A stretch of 34,400 nucleotides of DNA from Profundicola sp964553105 (lineage in GTDB: Bacteria > Bacteroidota > Bacteroidia > Flavobacteriales > Weeksellaceae): positions 1-34,400 of the forward strand of contig CAZKJO010000027.1 in the NCBI GenBank assembly GCA_964553105.1, written 5' to 3'. Each line of letters starts with the position of its first letter. Position 1 is the stretch's first letter. The notes below the pieces were generated by a model. That model saw nothing but the letters and a program-made list of their open reading frames with translations, was not told where the DNA came from and made no database searches. A program made the position numbers and the translations under genes. Of this stretch, positions 1-7,103 are shown one piece after another.

Positions 1-48
1 TCACTCAGCCTGACAAGAGAGACTCTGCGTTTAATAACCTTTAAGCTA

Positions 49-81
49 TTTAAACCACTTTTAAACCACCGTTAAACTACT
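49..81. repeat. Three degenerate 11-bp tandem repeats
   Basis: Three consecutive 11-base units are seen: TTTAAACCACT, TTTAAACCACC and GTTAAACTACT. They differ at one to three positions. No function can be assigned. They may be a slippage product in non-coding DNA. Confidence 0.5.
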
Positions 82-87
82 TGAGCA

Positions 88-113
88 TGAGATTCCGCAT
101 CAAGTGCGAAATG
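88..113. repeat. REP-like intergenic palindrome
   Basis: The sequence ATTCCGCA-tcaa-g-TGCGAAAT is an imperfect palindrome with one mismatch, inside a GAGATTCCGCATCAAGTGCG context. It looks like the short intergenic palindromes often scattered through Bacteroidota genomes; this resemblance is from memory, not from a search. The bases at 1-17 look like the end of a second element of this general kind, cut by the window edge. Confidence 0.4.
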
Positions 114-580
114 CCGCTCTAGGATAAACCACCTTTTCCCTCCAATAATATTCGCAAGTAACTGAAATTCAGCAACTAGGAAAAACGACGAGTAAACTCT
201 TCATTTTCTCCTGGTATGCTTATCTTAATCTTCTTACTTTAGCTATGATTCAAATGTTTATATATGAAAAGCCTAAGCAACATCCTATATCCGAACTTCA
301 GAACAAATAAATTTATCAGTTTCATTTCATCTATTTTCATATATTTCAAATTAACTGAACTGATATCAGACTTTCTTCTGGCGAATAATCAACTTCAAAT
401 CTCTAAACCCATTAAGGTTCAGCAAACATTGAACTTCTCACTAACTCAAATTCAAAAAGAAAAGAATTACAGGCAATCATTTTTTAGTAATTCTTCTAAA
501 TTCTCTTGTGCACACTCTCCCTTAGGGTTAAGATTTTATAATCTCATTTAGCTTGCTAATAGAGGTAAATCATAATATTC

Positions 581-615
581 AAACAGCCTGAAATTTCATT
601 TCAGGCTGTTTTTTG
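581..615 (+). terminator. Strong rho-independent terminator with no gene upstream in the window
   Basis: A perfect 14-bp inverted repeat (AAACAGCCTGAAAT at 581-594, complement at 598-611) has a 3-base loop and runs into a T tract. The T tract lies only on the plus-strand exit side, so it should stop rightward transcription. No convincing gene ends just upstream, so the transcript it ends is unknown. Confidence 0.85.
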
Positions 616-622
616 GTTAAAA

Positions 623-727
623 TCATGCGTATCTTTTACTAAAAAGATGCGCATCTTCTACAAATTTCATCCGCATAAAGTTGTTACATCATGCGCATAA
701 AGTGTATTGATCATGCGGATGAAATTA
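623..727. repeat. Cluster of ATGCGCAT-like direct and inverted repeats
   Basis: Five related words occur within about 105 bases. They are TCATGCGTATC (623), the perfect 14-bp palindrome AAGATGCGCATCTT (644-657), TCATCCGCATAAAG (667-680), TCATGCGCATAAAG (689-702) and TCATGCGGATGAAATT (711-726). The two TAAAG-ended copies differ by one base. AATTTCATCCGCAT at 663-676 is the exact reverse complement of 713-726. Protein-binding sites, a structured RNA or a decayed repeat element are all possible. Confidence 0.6.
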
Positions 728-1033
728 TTTTTACTCAAAATCATAGATTTTAAAGCCCCACATCGCAAAAATATCGTTGTATATATCTCACATTTTAACG
801 CTGTTTTAATGCCCATTTTATGACTTTTTGCAGATGATTTTTGAGGATTTTAAGAGGAATTTAGTTTAGGGTTTAGAGTGTAGTGTGTAGAGAATTGCTG
901 CTATACGGCATACAGAATTATTCAAAATTTAGAATTTACAATTGATCATTTATTCTCTTGTCTTAGGTTTTGTTAGCATTTTGCTGCGCAAAATCAGTCA
1001 ACCTGATAAGTCAGATTTCGATTAATTTAACAT

Positions 1034-1070
1034 CAAAAAAAATCAGCTTGAGAAAATCTCAAGCTGATTT
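1034..1070 (-). terminator. Terminator of pckA
   Basis: A perfect 14-bp stem (AAATCAGCTTGAGA at 1040-1053, complement at 1057-1070) has a 3-base loop. On the minus strand it is followed by a T run (A run at 1034-1039 on the plus strand). It begins 26 bases past the pckA stop codon. Confidence 0.9.
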
Positions 1071-1095
1071 ATATATAATTAAACTATGTGAATTC

Positions 1096-2706
1096 TTATA
1101 ACTGTGGTCCAGCAGCTACTAATGCTTTTCCTTCGTCGTTATCTGTATACTTCTCGAAGTTTTTGATAAATCTCTGACCTAAATCACGAGCTTTCTCTTC
1201 CCATTTCTCTGGGTTTTCGTATGTATCTCTAGGATCTAAGATATCAGGGTTCACATGTGGCAATGCAGTAGGAACCTCTAAGTTAAAGATAGGAATCATC
1301 TTAGTCTCTGCTTTTTCGATAGAGTCATCTAAAATAGCATCAATAATAGCACGCGTATCTTTAATGGAAATTCTCTTTCCTGTTCCGTTCCATCCTGTGT
1401 TTACTAAATAAGCTGTTGCATTGTTAGCTTCCATTTTCTTCACTAACTCCTCACCATATTTAGTGGGGTGTAATGACAAGAATGCTTCACCAAAACATGC
1501 AGAGAAAGTTGGTGTAGGTGTATTTACTCCTCTTTCTGTTCCTGCTAACTTAGCTGTGAATCCAGATAAGAAGTGATATTTAGTTTGCTCAGGTGTTAAT
1601 TTAGATACCGGAGGCATAACTCCAAAGGCATCTGCTGTTAAGAAAATAACTTTCTTTGCAGGTCCAGCTTTAGAAACTGGTTTAACAATATTGTCAATAT
1701 GGTAAATTGGGTAAGAAACACGTGTATTTTGTGTTGTAGAACCATCTGTAAAGTCAATTTTACCGTTTTCGTCTACTGTAACGTTTTCTAATAATGCATC
1801 TCTCTTGATAGCACCATAGATGTCTGGCTCAGCTTCTGGATCTAGGTTAATGGTCTTAGCATAGCAACCACCTTCGAAGTTGAATACACCTTCGTCGTCC
1901 CATCCGTGCTCATCATCACCAATTAATTTTCTTTTAGGATCTGTAGATAAAGTAGTCTTACCAGTTCCAGATAAACCAAAGAATATCGCAGTATCACCAT
2001 CTTCGCCTACGTTAGCAGAACAGTGCATAGAAGCGATACCTCTCAATGGTAGGTAATAGTTCATCATTGCGAACATACCTTTTTTCATTTCACCACCATA
2101 CCAAGAACCACCGATTAACTGCATTTTCTCCGTTAAGTTGAAGGCAATAAATACTTCTGAGTTAAGACCGTGCTCTTCCCATTTGTCGTTTACTGCTTCA
2201 GAACCATTCATAATAACGAAATCAGGTTCTCCAAAGTTTTTAAGTTCTTCTTCGGTTGGGCGGATGAACATATTCGTAACAAAATGAGCTTGCCAAGGCA
2301 CTTCCATAACAAATCTAACTTTTAATCGTGTATCCTCATTAGCACCACAAAAAGCATCGACTACATATAATTTTTTGCTACTCAATTCATCTGTCACTAG
2401 ACCTTTAAGGTCGTTCCAAACCGCTTGTGTAGTAGGTTTATTATCATTTGGCGCAGCAGGAGAGTTCCACCAAATAGTATCTTTAGTCACATCGTCTTTA
2501 ACGATGAATTTATCTTTAGGTGATCGTCCGGTAAATTTTCCAGTCATAACATTCACAGCACCTAATTCGGTTTCTTGTGCACGTTTGAACCCTTCTAAAC
2601 CAGGTTGCATTTCTTCCTTAAATAGTAGATCATAAGAAGGATTGTAAACGATTTCCTGGACATTTTTAATTCCGTAGGATTCTAGAGCTGACTTTATTTT
2701 TTCCAT
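1096..2706 (-). CDS. pckA: Phosphoenolpyruvate carboxykinase (ATP)
   Basis: This cytosolic enzyme of gluconeogenesis converts oxaloacetate and ATP to phosphoenolpyruvate, CO2 and ADP. The 536 residues match the usual length of the ATP-dependent family. Visible motifs are TGRSPKDKF at about 59-67 (substrate binding), the kinase-1a P-loop GLSGTGKT at 244-251, the metal-binding LIGDDEHGWDD at 261-271 and EGGCYAK at 278-284. The gene stands alone: acpP diverges from it about 210 bases upstream, and a strong terminator follows. A weak -7-like box, TACCTTTC on the minus strand at 2722-2729, would give a leader of about 10 bases. The ATG at 2704-2706 is the natural start and the N-terminus is of normal length. 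Confidence 0.98.
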   Translation of the reverse strand: MEKIKSALESYGIKNVQEIVYNPSYDLLFKEEMQPGLEGFKRAQETELGAVNVMTGKFTGRSPKDKFIVKDDVTKDTIWWNSPAAPNDNKPTTQAVWNDLKGLVTDELSSKKLYVVDAFCGANEDTRLKVRFVMEVPWQAHFVTNMFIRPTEEELKNFGEPDFVIMNGSEAVNDKWEEHGLNSEVFIAFNLTEKMQLIGGSWYGGEMKKGMFAMMNYYLPLRGIASMHCSANVGEDGDTAIFFGLSGTGKTTLSTDPKRKLIGDDEHGWDDEGVFNFEGGCYAKTINLDPEAEPDIYGAIKRDALLENVTVDENGKIDFTDGSTTQNTRVSYPIYHIDNIVKPVSKAGPAKKVIFLTADAFGVMPPVSKLTPEQTKYHFLSGFTAKLAGTERGVNTPTPTFSACFGEAFLSLHPTKYGEELVKKMEANNATAYLVNTGWNGTGKRISIKDTRAIIDAILDDSIEKAETKMIPIFNLEVPTALPHVNPDILDPRDTYENPEKWEEKARDLGQRFIKNFEKYTDNDEGKALVAAGPQL

Positions 2707-2862
2707 TTAATAATTAATTTAGAAAGGTAAATTTATGAAGATTCAATTAAAGAAGCATTATAAAAAACCCTAATTTTAATCATTAAATAAAAATTGGATT
2801 TAATAATTATTGCATTGGTAGCCAACCCACTACGGCAGTTATTATGCATACATTGTAAAAAT

Positions 2863-2895
2863 TTGGTGCCATATTGATAAAGTTTCTTATTTTTG
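2863..2895 (+). promoter_or_regulatory. Promoter of the acpP-fabF-rnc-pyk operon
   Basis: TTG at 2863-2865 is followed after 22 bases by TATTTTTG at 2888-2895, matching the Bacteroidota TTG / TAnnTTTG pattern. Transcription would begin near 2900, leaving a leader of about 20 bases before the acpP ATG at 2920. The bases before the start are A-rich (AAAAAGTAAAATT) and lack a Shine-Dalgarno sequence, which is normal for this phylum. Confidence 0.7.
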
Positions 2896-2919
2896 CCCCA
2901 TAATCTAAAAAGTAAAATT

Positions 2920-3156
2920 ATGTCTGATATTACATCAAGAGTAAAAGCAATCATCGTTGATAAGCTAGGAGTAGAAGAAAGCGAAGTAACTACAGAAGCT
3001 AGCTTCACCAATGATCTTGGAGCAGATTCTCTAGACACAGTTGAATTAATTATGGAATTCGAGAAAGAATTTGATATTCAAATTCCTGATGATCAAGCAG
3101 AGAAAATCTCAACAGTTGGTCAAGCTATTCAATATATTACAGAGGTAAACAAATAA
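2920..3156 (+). CDS. acpP: Acyl carrier protein
   Basis: This small acidic protein of 78 residues carries growing acyl chains on a 4'-phosphopantetheine arm during type II fatty acid synthesis. The attachment motif DLGADSLDTVELIM is intact, with the modified serine inside DSL. The frame is open back to a TTG at 2893, but that codon lies inside the -7 promoter box, and the ACP family starts at MSDI, so ATG 2920 is chosen. It is the first gene of an operon with fabF 13 bases downstream, the usual acpP-fabF pairing. Confidence 0.98.
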   Translation: MSDITSRVKAIIVDKLGVEESEVTTEASFTNDLGADSLDTVELIMEFEKEFDIQIPDDQAEKISTVGQAIQYITEVNK

Positions 3157-3169
3157 TAAAACATTATTT

Positions 3170-4414
3170 ATGGAGCTCAAAAGGGTAGTTATTACCGGAT
3201 TAGGCGCACTTACACCAATTGGTAACACTTTCTCTGAATACTGGGAAGGATTAATTAATGGTGTGAGTGGCGCAGCTCCTATTACTTTATTTGACGCTTC
3301 GCTTTTCAAAACACAATTCGCTTGTGAGGTGAAAAACTTTGATCCTCTAGACCATTATGATCGCAAAGAGGCGCGAAAAATGGATAGGTGCGGACAATTA
3401 GGTATAGTAGCAGCAAGAGAAGCGGTAGTACACAGTCAATTATTGGATGCTAAACCGGATAAGGGAAGAATTGGTGTTATTTGGGGTTCTGGAATTGGTG
3501 GTTTAACCACTTTTGAACAAGAAGTTACCGCCTATGTTAAGGGCAATGGAATTCCTAGATTCAACCCCTTCTTTATTCCGAAAATGATTGCTGACATCAC
3601 CCCTGGTCTTATTTCTATGGAATATGGATTTATGGGACCTAATTACACAACAGTTTCTGCTTGTGCATCTTCGTCAAATGCTTTGATAGATGCCTATAAT
3701 TTACTAAGATTAGGAAAAGCAGATGCTATTATTACAGGTGGTTCAGAAGCTGCGGTTACAGCCGCAGGTGTGGGTGGATTCAATGCTTTGCATGCCATGT
3801 CGACCAGAAATGATGATCCAAAAACAGCATCACGTCCTTTTGATAAAGGGAGAGATGGATTTGTTTTAGGGGAAGGAGCTGGTGCTATGGTGCTAGAAGA
3901 ATTAGAGCACGCATTAGCGAGAGGTGCAACAATTTATGCAGAAGTTGTTGGTGGAGGCTTATCGGCCGATGCTTATCATATGACAGCACCACATCCCGAA
4001 GGATTAGGCGTATTCCGCGTAATGAAAAATGCCTTAGAAGACGCAGAAATCACACCCGATAAGGTAGATCATATTAACATGCACGCAACTTCAACCCCAT
4101 TGGGTGATATTGCGGAGCCAAAAGCAGTGGTTGACTTATTTGGAGATCACGCAAAAAACATTCAAATCAATGGTACGAAGTCTATGACGGGCCATTTATT
4201 AGGTGCAGCAGGTGCTGTAGAAGGAATTGCCACTGTGGCAGCTATTTATAATAGTTTGGTTCCTCCTACAATCAATCTTCATGAAAAAGATGAAAACGTT
4301 CCTGATCTTAACTACACCTTTAATAAGGCAGTAGAAAAAGACATCGAATATGCGATGAGCAATACCTTTGGATTTGGTGGACACAATGCATGTGTTTTAT
4401 TCAAAAAATATTAA
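3170..4414 (+). CDS. fabF: 3-oxoacyl-[acyl-carrier-protein] synthase II (KAS II)
   Basis: This condensing enzyme elongates acyl-ACP with malonyl-ACP in type II fatty acid synthesis. The 414 residues form a thiolase-fold protein of normal length. The nucleophile Cys165 sits in SACASSSNA, and the two catalytic histidines are His305 (MHATSTPLGD) and His342 (TGHLLGAAGA), with Lys337 just before the latter. One small departure is HATSTPLGD where HGTSTPLND is more usual. It is translated 13 bases after acpP, and its TAA stop directly abuts the rnc ATG. Confidence 0.97.
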   Translation: MELKRVVITGLGALTPIGNTFSEYWEGLINGVSGAAPITLFDASLFKTQFACEVKNFDPLDHYDRKEARKMDRCGQLGIVAAREAVVHSQLLDAKPDKGRIGVIWGSGIGGLTTFEQEVTAYVKGNGIPRFNPFFIPKMIADITPGLISMEYGFMGPNYTTVSACASSSNALIDAYNLLRLGKADAIITGGSEAAVTAAGVGGFNALHAMSTRNDDPKTASRPFDKGRDGFVLGEGAGAMVLEELEHALARGATIYAEVVGGGLSADAYHMTAPHPEGLGVFRVMKNALEDAEITPDKVDHINMHATSTPLGDIAEPKAVVDLFGDHAKNIQINGTKSMTGHLLGAAGAVEGIATVAAIYNSLVPPTINLHEKDENVPDLNYTFNKAVEKDIEYAMSNTFGFGGHNACVLFKKY

Positions 4415-5164
4415 ATGTTATCTGGGCTTAGGAAATTTCTAAAAATTGGAGCAAAACAAAATGTTGCTTCCACCGAAGAGTTGTCTCCTAAACTCCTAGA
4501 TATACTACAATTCAAGCCTCTTAAACCTCATTTGTTTAAAGAGGCTTTTATACCTCGTAGTGCTCAGATTCACGATGCCAACGGAATTTCTATCAATTAC
4601 GAGCGTTTAGAGTTTTTGGGAGATGCCATGTTGGGAGCTGTGATTGCAGAATTTTTATTCGACCAAGCGCCCGAACAAAAAGAAGGTTATCTCACCCAAA
4701 TGCGCTCTAAGATTGTTAGCCGAAGACATCTGAATGAAATCGGAAATGATTTAGGTTTGGTTGGTTTTATTGATAAGGGCAATAAACAAAAAAGCGCCCT
4801 GAGCAATAACGTGGCGGGAGATTTATTTGAGGCTCTAGTGGGTGCTATCTACGAAGATCAAGGTTATACGGTGACCAAAAAGTTTATAGATCGGGTAGTT
4901 ATCCAACGATATGTAGACTTAAATCAGCTAGAAAATAGAATTAGTAGCTACAAGAGCTATATATTGGAATGGGCTCAAAAACAAAAGGTGAATCTGGAAT
5001 TCAATACTTTTGAAGAGCAAAATGCAGAAGACATCACAGTTTTTGTGAGTATTGTGCGTATAGACAAGACGGTGATTGCGAAAGGTAGAGGTACATCTAA
5101 GAAAAAGGCAGAAGAAAATGCTGCCAAACGTACTTTCTACACCAAACAAAATAAGATGAATTGA
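4415..5164 (+). CDS. rnc: Ribonuclease III
   Basis: This endonuclease cleaves double-stranded RNA and matures rRNA precursors. The 249-residue protein has the signature ERLEFLGDA at 63-71, with the metal ligands expected at Glu66, Asp70, Asp136 and Glu139 (the last two in AGDLFEALVGAIY). A double-stranded-RNA-binding domain occupies roughly residues 180-246 and ends with the basic GRGTSKKKAEENAA helix. The ATG follows the fabF stop without a gap, implying translational coupling. The N-terminal extension of about 25 residues before the RNase domain is modest. Confidence 0.97.
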   Translation: MLSGLRKFLKIGAKQNVASTEELSPKLLDILQFKPLKPHLFKEAFIPRSAQIHDANGISINYERLEFLGDAMLGAVIAEFLFDQAPEQKEGYLTQMRSKIVSRRHLNEIGNDLGLVGFIDKGNKQKSALSNNVAGDLFEALVGAIYEDQGYTVTKKFIDRVVIQRYVDLNQLENRISSYKSYILEWAQKQKVNLEFNTFEEQNAEDITVFVSIVRIDKTVIAKGRGTSKKKAEENAAKRTFYTKQNKMN

Positions 5165-5165
5165 T

Positions 5166-5624
5166 ATGGCACTACAATTATGGGATGATTTCGAAGATGA
5201 GTTTACACTATTCGGAATAAGCTCTAATCGCCTAGATGAAGTCAAGTTTATCTATTCAATCAACAAAAATTTTAAGGTTAAATTCGGGCGTATTAAGGAT
5301 TTTGATATCTATGTAGACGGTGAAGTTTTTCACCACTCGCTCTATAGTTGTGATTTGGCATCTGAACAAGATCCTTTTTTTATTATTAAAAATCTTTCGC
5401 ATCCCAATCAAGGCAAAGGAGACAAAAATTCGTTGTTTCCAGACATGGGCTCGCAAAGACATATTCTCAAAAATCATAAGCGTTTTGATTATCTGCTTAA
5501 AATTCCCTATCATTTGGAGGCAGGTGAATTAAATCCTCTATCTTTGGGACAAGCTTGGTTTGTTTCAAATTATAGTCAAATTACAGATTTATCTAATAAA
5601 GAAGAAAAACTATTTTTCATATGA
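5166..5624 (+). CDS. IPExxxVDY family protein, function unknown
   Basis: This 152-residue cytoplasmic protein has no signal peptide or membrane segment. Its place between rnc and pyk, and the pattern WDDFEDEFTLFGI followed late by FDYLLKI, fit the flavobacterial IPExxxVDY family, whose function is unknown. The motif that names the family is eroded: the matching stretch reads ILKNHKRFDYLLKI, so the DY and following hydrophobics remain but IPE does not. It starts 1 base after the rnc stop, and its TGA overlaps the pyk ATG by 4 bases (ATGA), so translation is likely coupled on both sides. Confidence 0.8.
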   Translation: MALQLWDDFEDEFTLFGISSNRLDEVKFIYSINKNFKVKFGRIKDFDIYVDGEVFHHSLYSCDLASEQDPFFIIKNLSHPNQGKGDKNSLFPDMGSQRHILKNHKRFDYLLKIPYHLEAGELNPLSLGQAWFVSNYSQITDLSNKEEKLFFI

Positions 5625-7063
5625 CAATCGAAAGAAAAATATTTAATAAAAAAACTAAAATCGTTGCCACCTTAGGTCCAGCAACGAATACAAAAGAAAT
5701 TTTGCGCGAATTAGTTTACGCAGGTGTAAACGTGTTCCGAATCAATTTCTCACATGCTGATTATGAAGATGTTCTTCAGAAAATGGCTTGGATTAGAGAA
5801 ATCAACGAAGAAGAAAGTGTTTCTATTGGAATTTTAGGAGACTTACAAGGTCCAAAATTACGTGTTGGGGTAGTTGAGGAAGGATCTTTCTTGAATCCTG
5901 GCGATGTATTAACCTTCACCAACGATAAAGTGACCGGTAATGCCAAAAAAGTCTTTATGACTTATAAGCAATTTCCTAAGGATGTGAAAGTAGGTGAAAA
6001 TATACTTATAGATGATGGTAAATTGATTCTAGAGGTATTATCAACAGATCAAGACAAAGAAGTTACCGCCAAAGTGGTTCAGGGTGGCGAATTAAAATCA
6101 AAAAAAGGTGTAAATTTACCTAAGACCAATGTTTCTTTGCCAGCTTTAACCGAAAAAGACATTGAGGATGCTAAATTTGCTATTGCACAAGAGGTAGATT
6201 GGATTGCATTGAGTTTCGTAAGACACGCACAAGATGTAATTGATCTTAAAAACCTGATCAACGAGCATTCTCCTCACAAGATTCCAATTATTGCTAAGAT
6301 CGAGAAACCAGAAGCCATTGAGAATATAGATGAAATTATTCCTCAGTGTGATGGTTTAATGGTTGCTAGAGGCGATTTAGGCGTTGAGATTCCTATGGAG
6401 CAAGTTCCGGTGATTCAAAAAGTATTGGTAGATAAGGCAAAAGTGGCTAGAAAACCTGTGATCATTGCAACCCAGATGATGGAATCCATGATCGATAGCC
6501 TTACACCTACCCGTGCAGAAGTGAACGATGTTGCCAACTCGGTGATGGATGGTGCTGATGCCGTTATGTTGAGTGGAGAAACTTCGGTGGGAGAAAACCC
6601 TGTTGAGGTAATTAAGGTAATGGCCAATATATGTAAGACAGTTGAAAACGATCCACATATCCGCGTTCCTTCACATACCCCATCAGATACAGAAGGGAAA
6701 CGACATATTACCAATGTAATTTGCTTTAACGCCGCTAAAATGGCGGAACACACAAAGACTAAGGCGATTATTACGATTACCTATTCTGGCTACACGGCTT
6801 TCCAAATTTCGTCGCATAGACCAGATGCTAACATCTTTGTTTTTACTCCGAATAGAACTATTTTGGGTATGCTTAACTTACTTTGGGGTGTTGAAGCTTT
6901 CTACTATCAAGGAGATAAAAGTACAGATGAAACTGTAATTGAAGTAAACCGTTACTTAAAGCGCCGAGGTTTAGTAATGGATGGTGATTTTGTGATTAAC
7001 CTAAGTGCCATGCCGGTATTTAGAAAAGGTATTACGAACACTTTGAGATTTACTACTATCTAA
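5621..7063 (+). CDS. pyk: Pyruvate kinase
   Basis: This enzyme catalyses the last step of glycolysis, phosphoenolpyruvate plus ADP to pyruvate plus ATP. The 480 residues match the family length. The active-site signature IIAKIEKPEAIENIDEI lies near 223-239, with Lys226 as the likely phosphoryl-transfer residue and Glu228 and Asp252 (ARGDLGVEIP) as metal ligands. RINFSHADY at 40-48 belongs to the ATP/PEP site. The C-terminal allosteric domain is present. The gene overlaps its upstream neighbour by 4 bases and closes the acpP operon. Having pyruvate kinase and pckA about 3 kb apart in opposite orientation places both directions of the PEP node together. Confidence 0.98.
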   Translation: MTIERKIFNKKTKIVATLGPATNTKEILRELVYAGVNVFRINFSHADYEDVLQKMAWIREINEEESVSIGILGDLQGPKLRVGVVEEGSFLNPGDVLTFTNDKVTGNAKKVFMTYKQFPKDVKVGENILIDDGKLILEVLSTDQDKEVTAKVVQGGELKSKKGVNLPKTNVSLPALTEKDIEDAKFAIAQEVDWIALSFVRHAQDVIDLKNLINEHSPHKIPIIAKIEKPEAIENIDEIIPQCDGLMVARGDLGVEIPMEQVPVIQKVLVDKAKVARKPVIIATQMMESMIDSLTPTRAEVNDVANSVMDGADAVMLSGETSVGENPVEVIKVMANICKTVENDPHIRVPSHTPSDTEGKRHITNVICFNAAKMAEHTKTKAIITITYSGYTAFQISSHRPDANIFVFTPNRTILGMLNLLWGVEAFYYQGDKSTDETVIEVNRYLKRRGLVMDGDFVINLSAMPVFRKGITNTLRFTTI

Positions 7064-7103
7064 GGCATAATATTTGCTCTTCTTACAGGTCAATTGGTAG
7101 AGA

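Larger units (their letters stand above)
1..1033. other. Gene-poor region at the left edge
   Basis: I find no convincing protein gene or recognisable RNA here. The stretch holds a degenerate 11-bp triplet repeat, REP-like palindrome fragments at 1-17 and 88-113, a strong plus-strand terminator at 581-615, and a cluster of ATGCG-containing inverted repeats at 623-727. Positions 840-960 are AT-rich and low in complexity. A plus-strand frame at 264-551 could encode 95 residues, but it resembles no family I know and its composition looks like translated AT-rich intergenic DNA. The terminator suggests that something is transcribed rightward from here or from left of the window. Confidence 0.6.

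Noticed and set aside
468..545. A short minus-strand frame with a gene-like stretch GECAQENLEELLKND
   Set aside because: Only about 24 codons between stops with no ATG. It could be a decayed gene fragment but is too short to support.
264..551. A 95-residue plus-strand frame before the 581 terminator
   Set aside because: It shows no family resemblance, is rich in Phe, Ile, Ser and Asn as expected from translated AT-rich spacer, and has no promoter-like box upstream.
2893..2919. Upstream TTG start extending acpP by nine residues
   Set aside because: The TTG lies within the -7 promoter box, and the family starts at MSDI.
2733..3038. Minus-strand frame overlapping acpP
   Set aside because: It lies antisense to a certain acpP and to its promoter.
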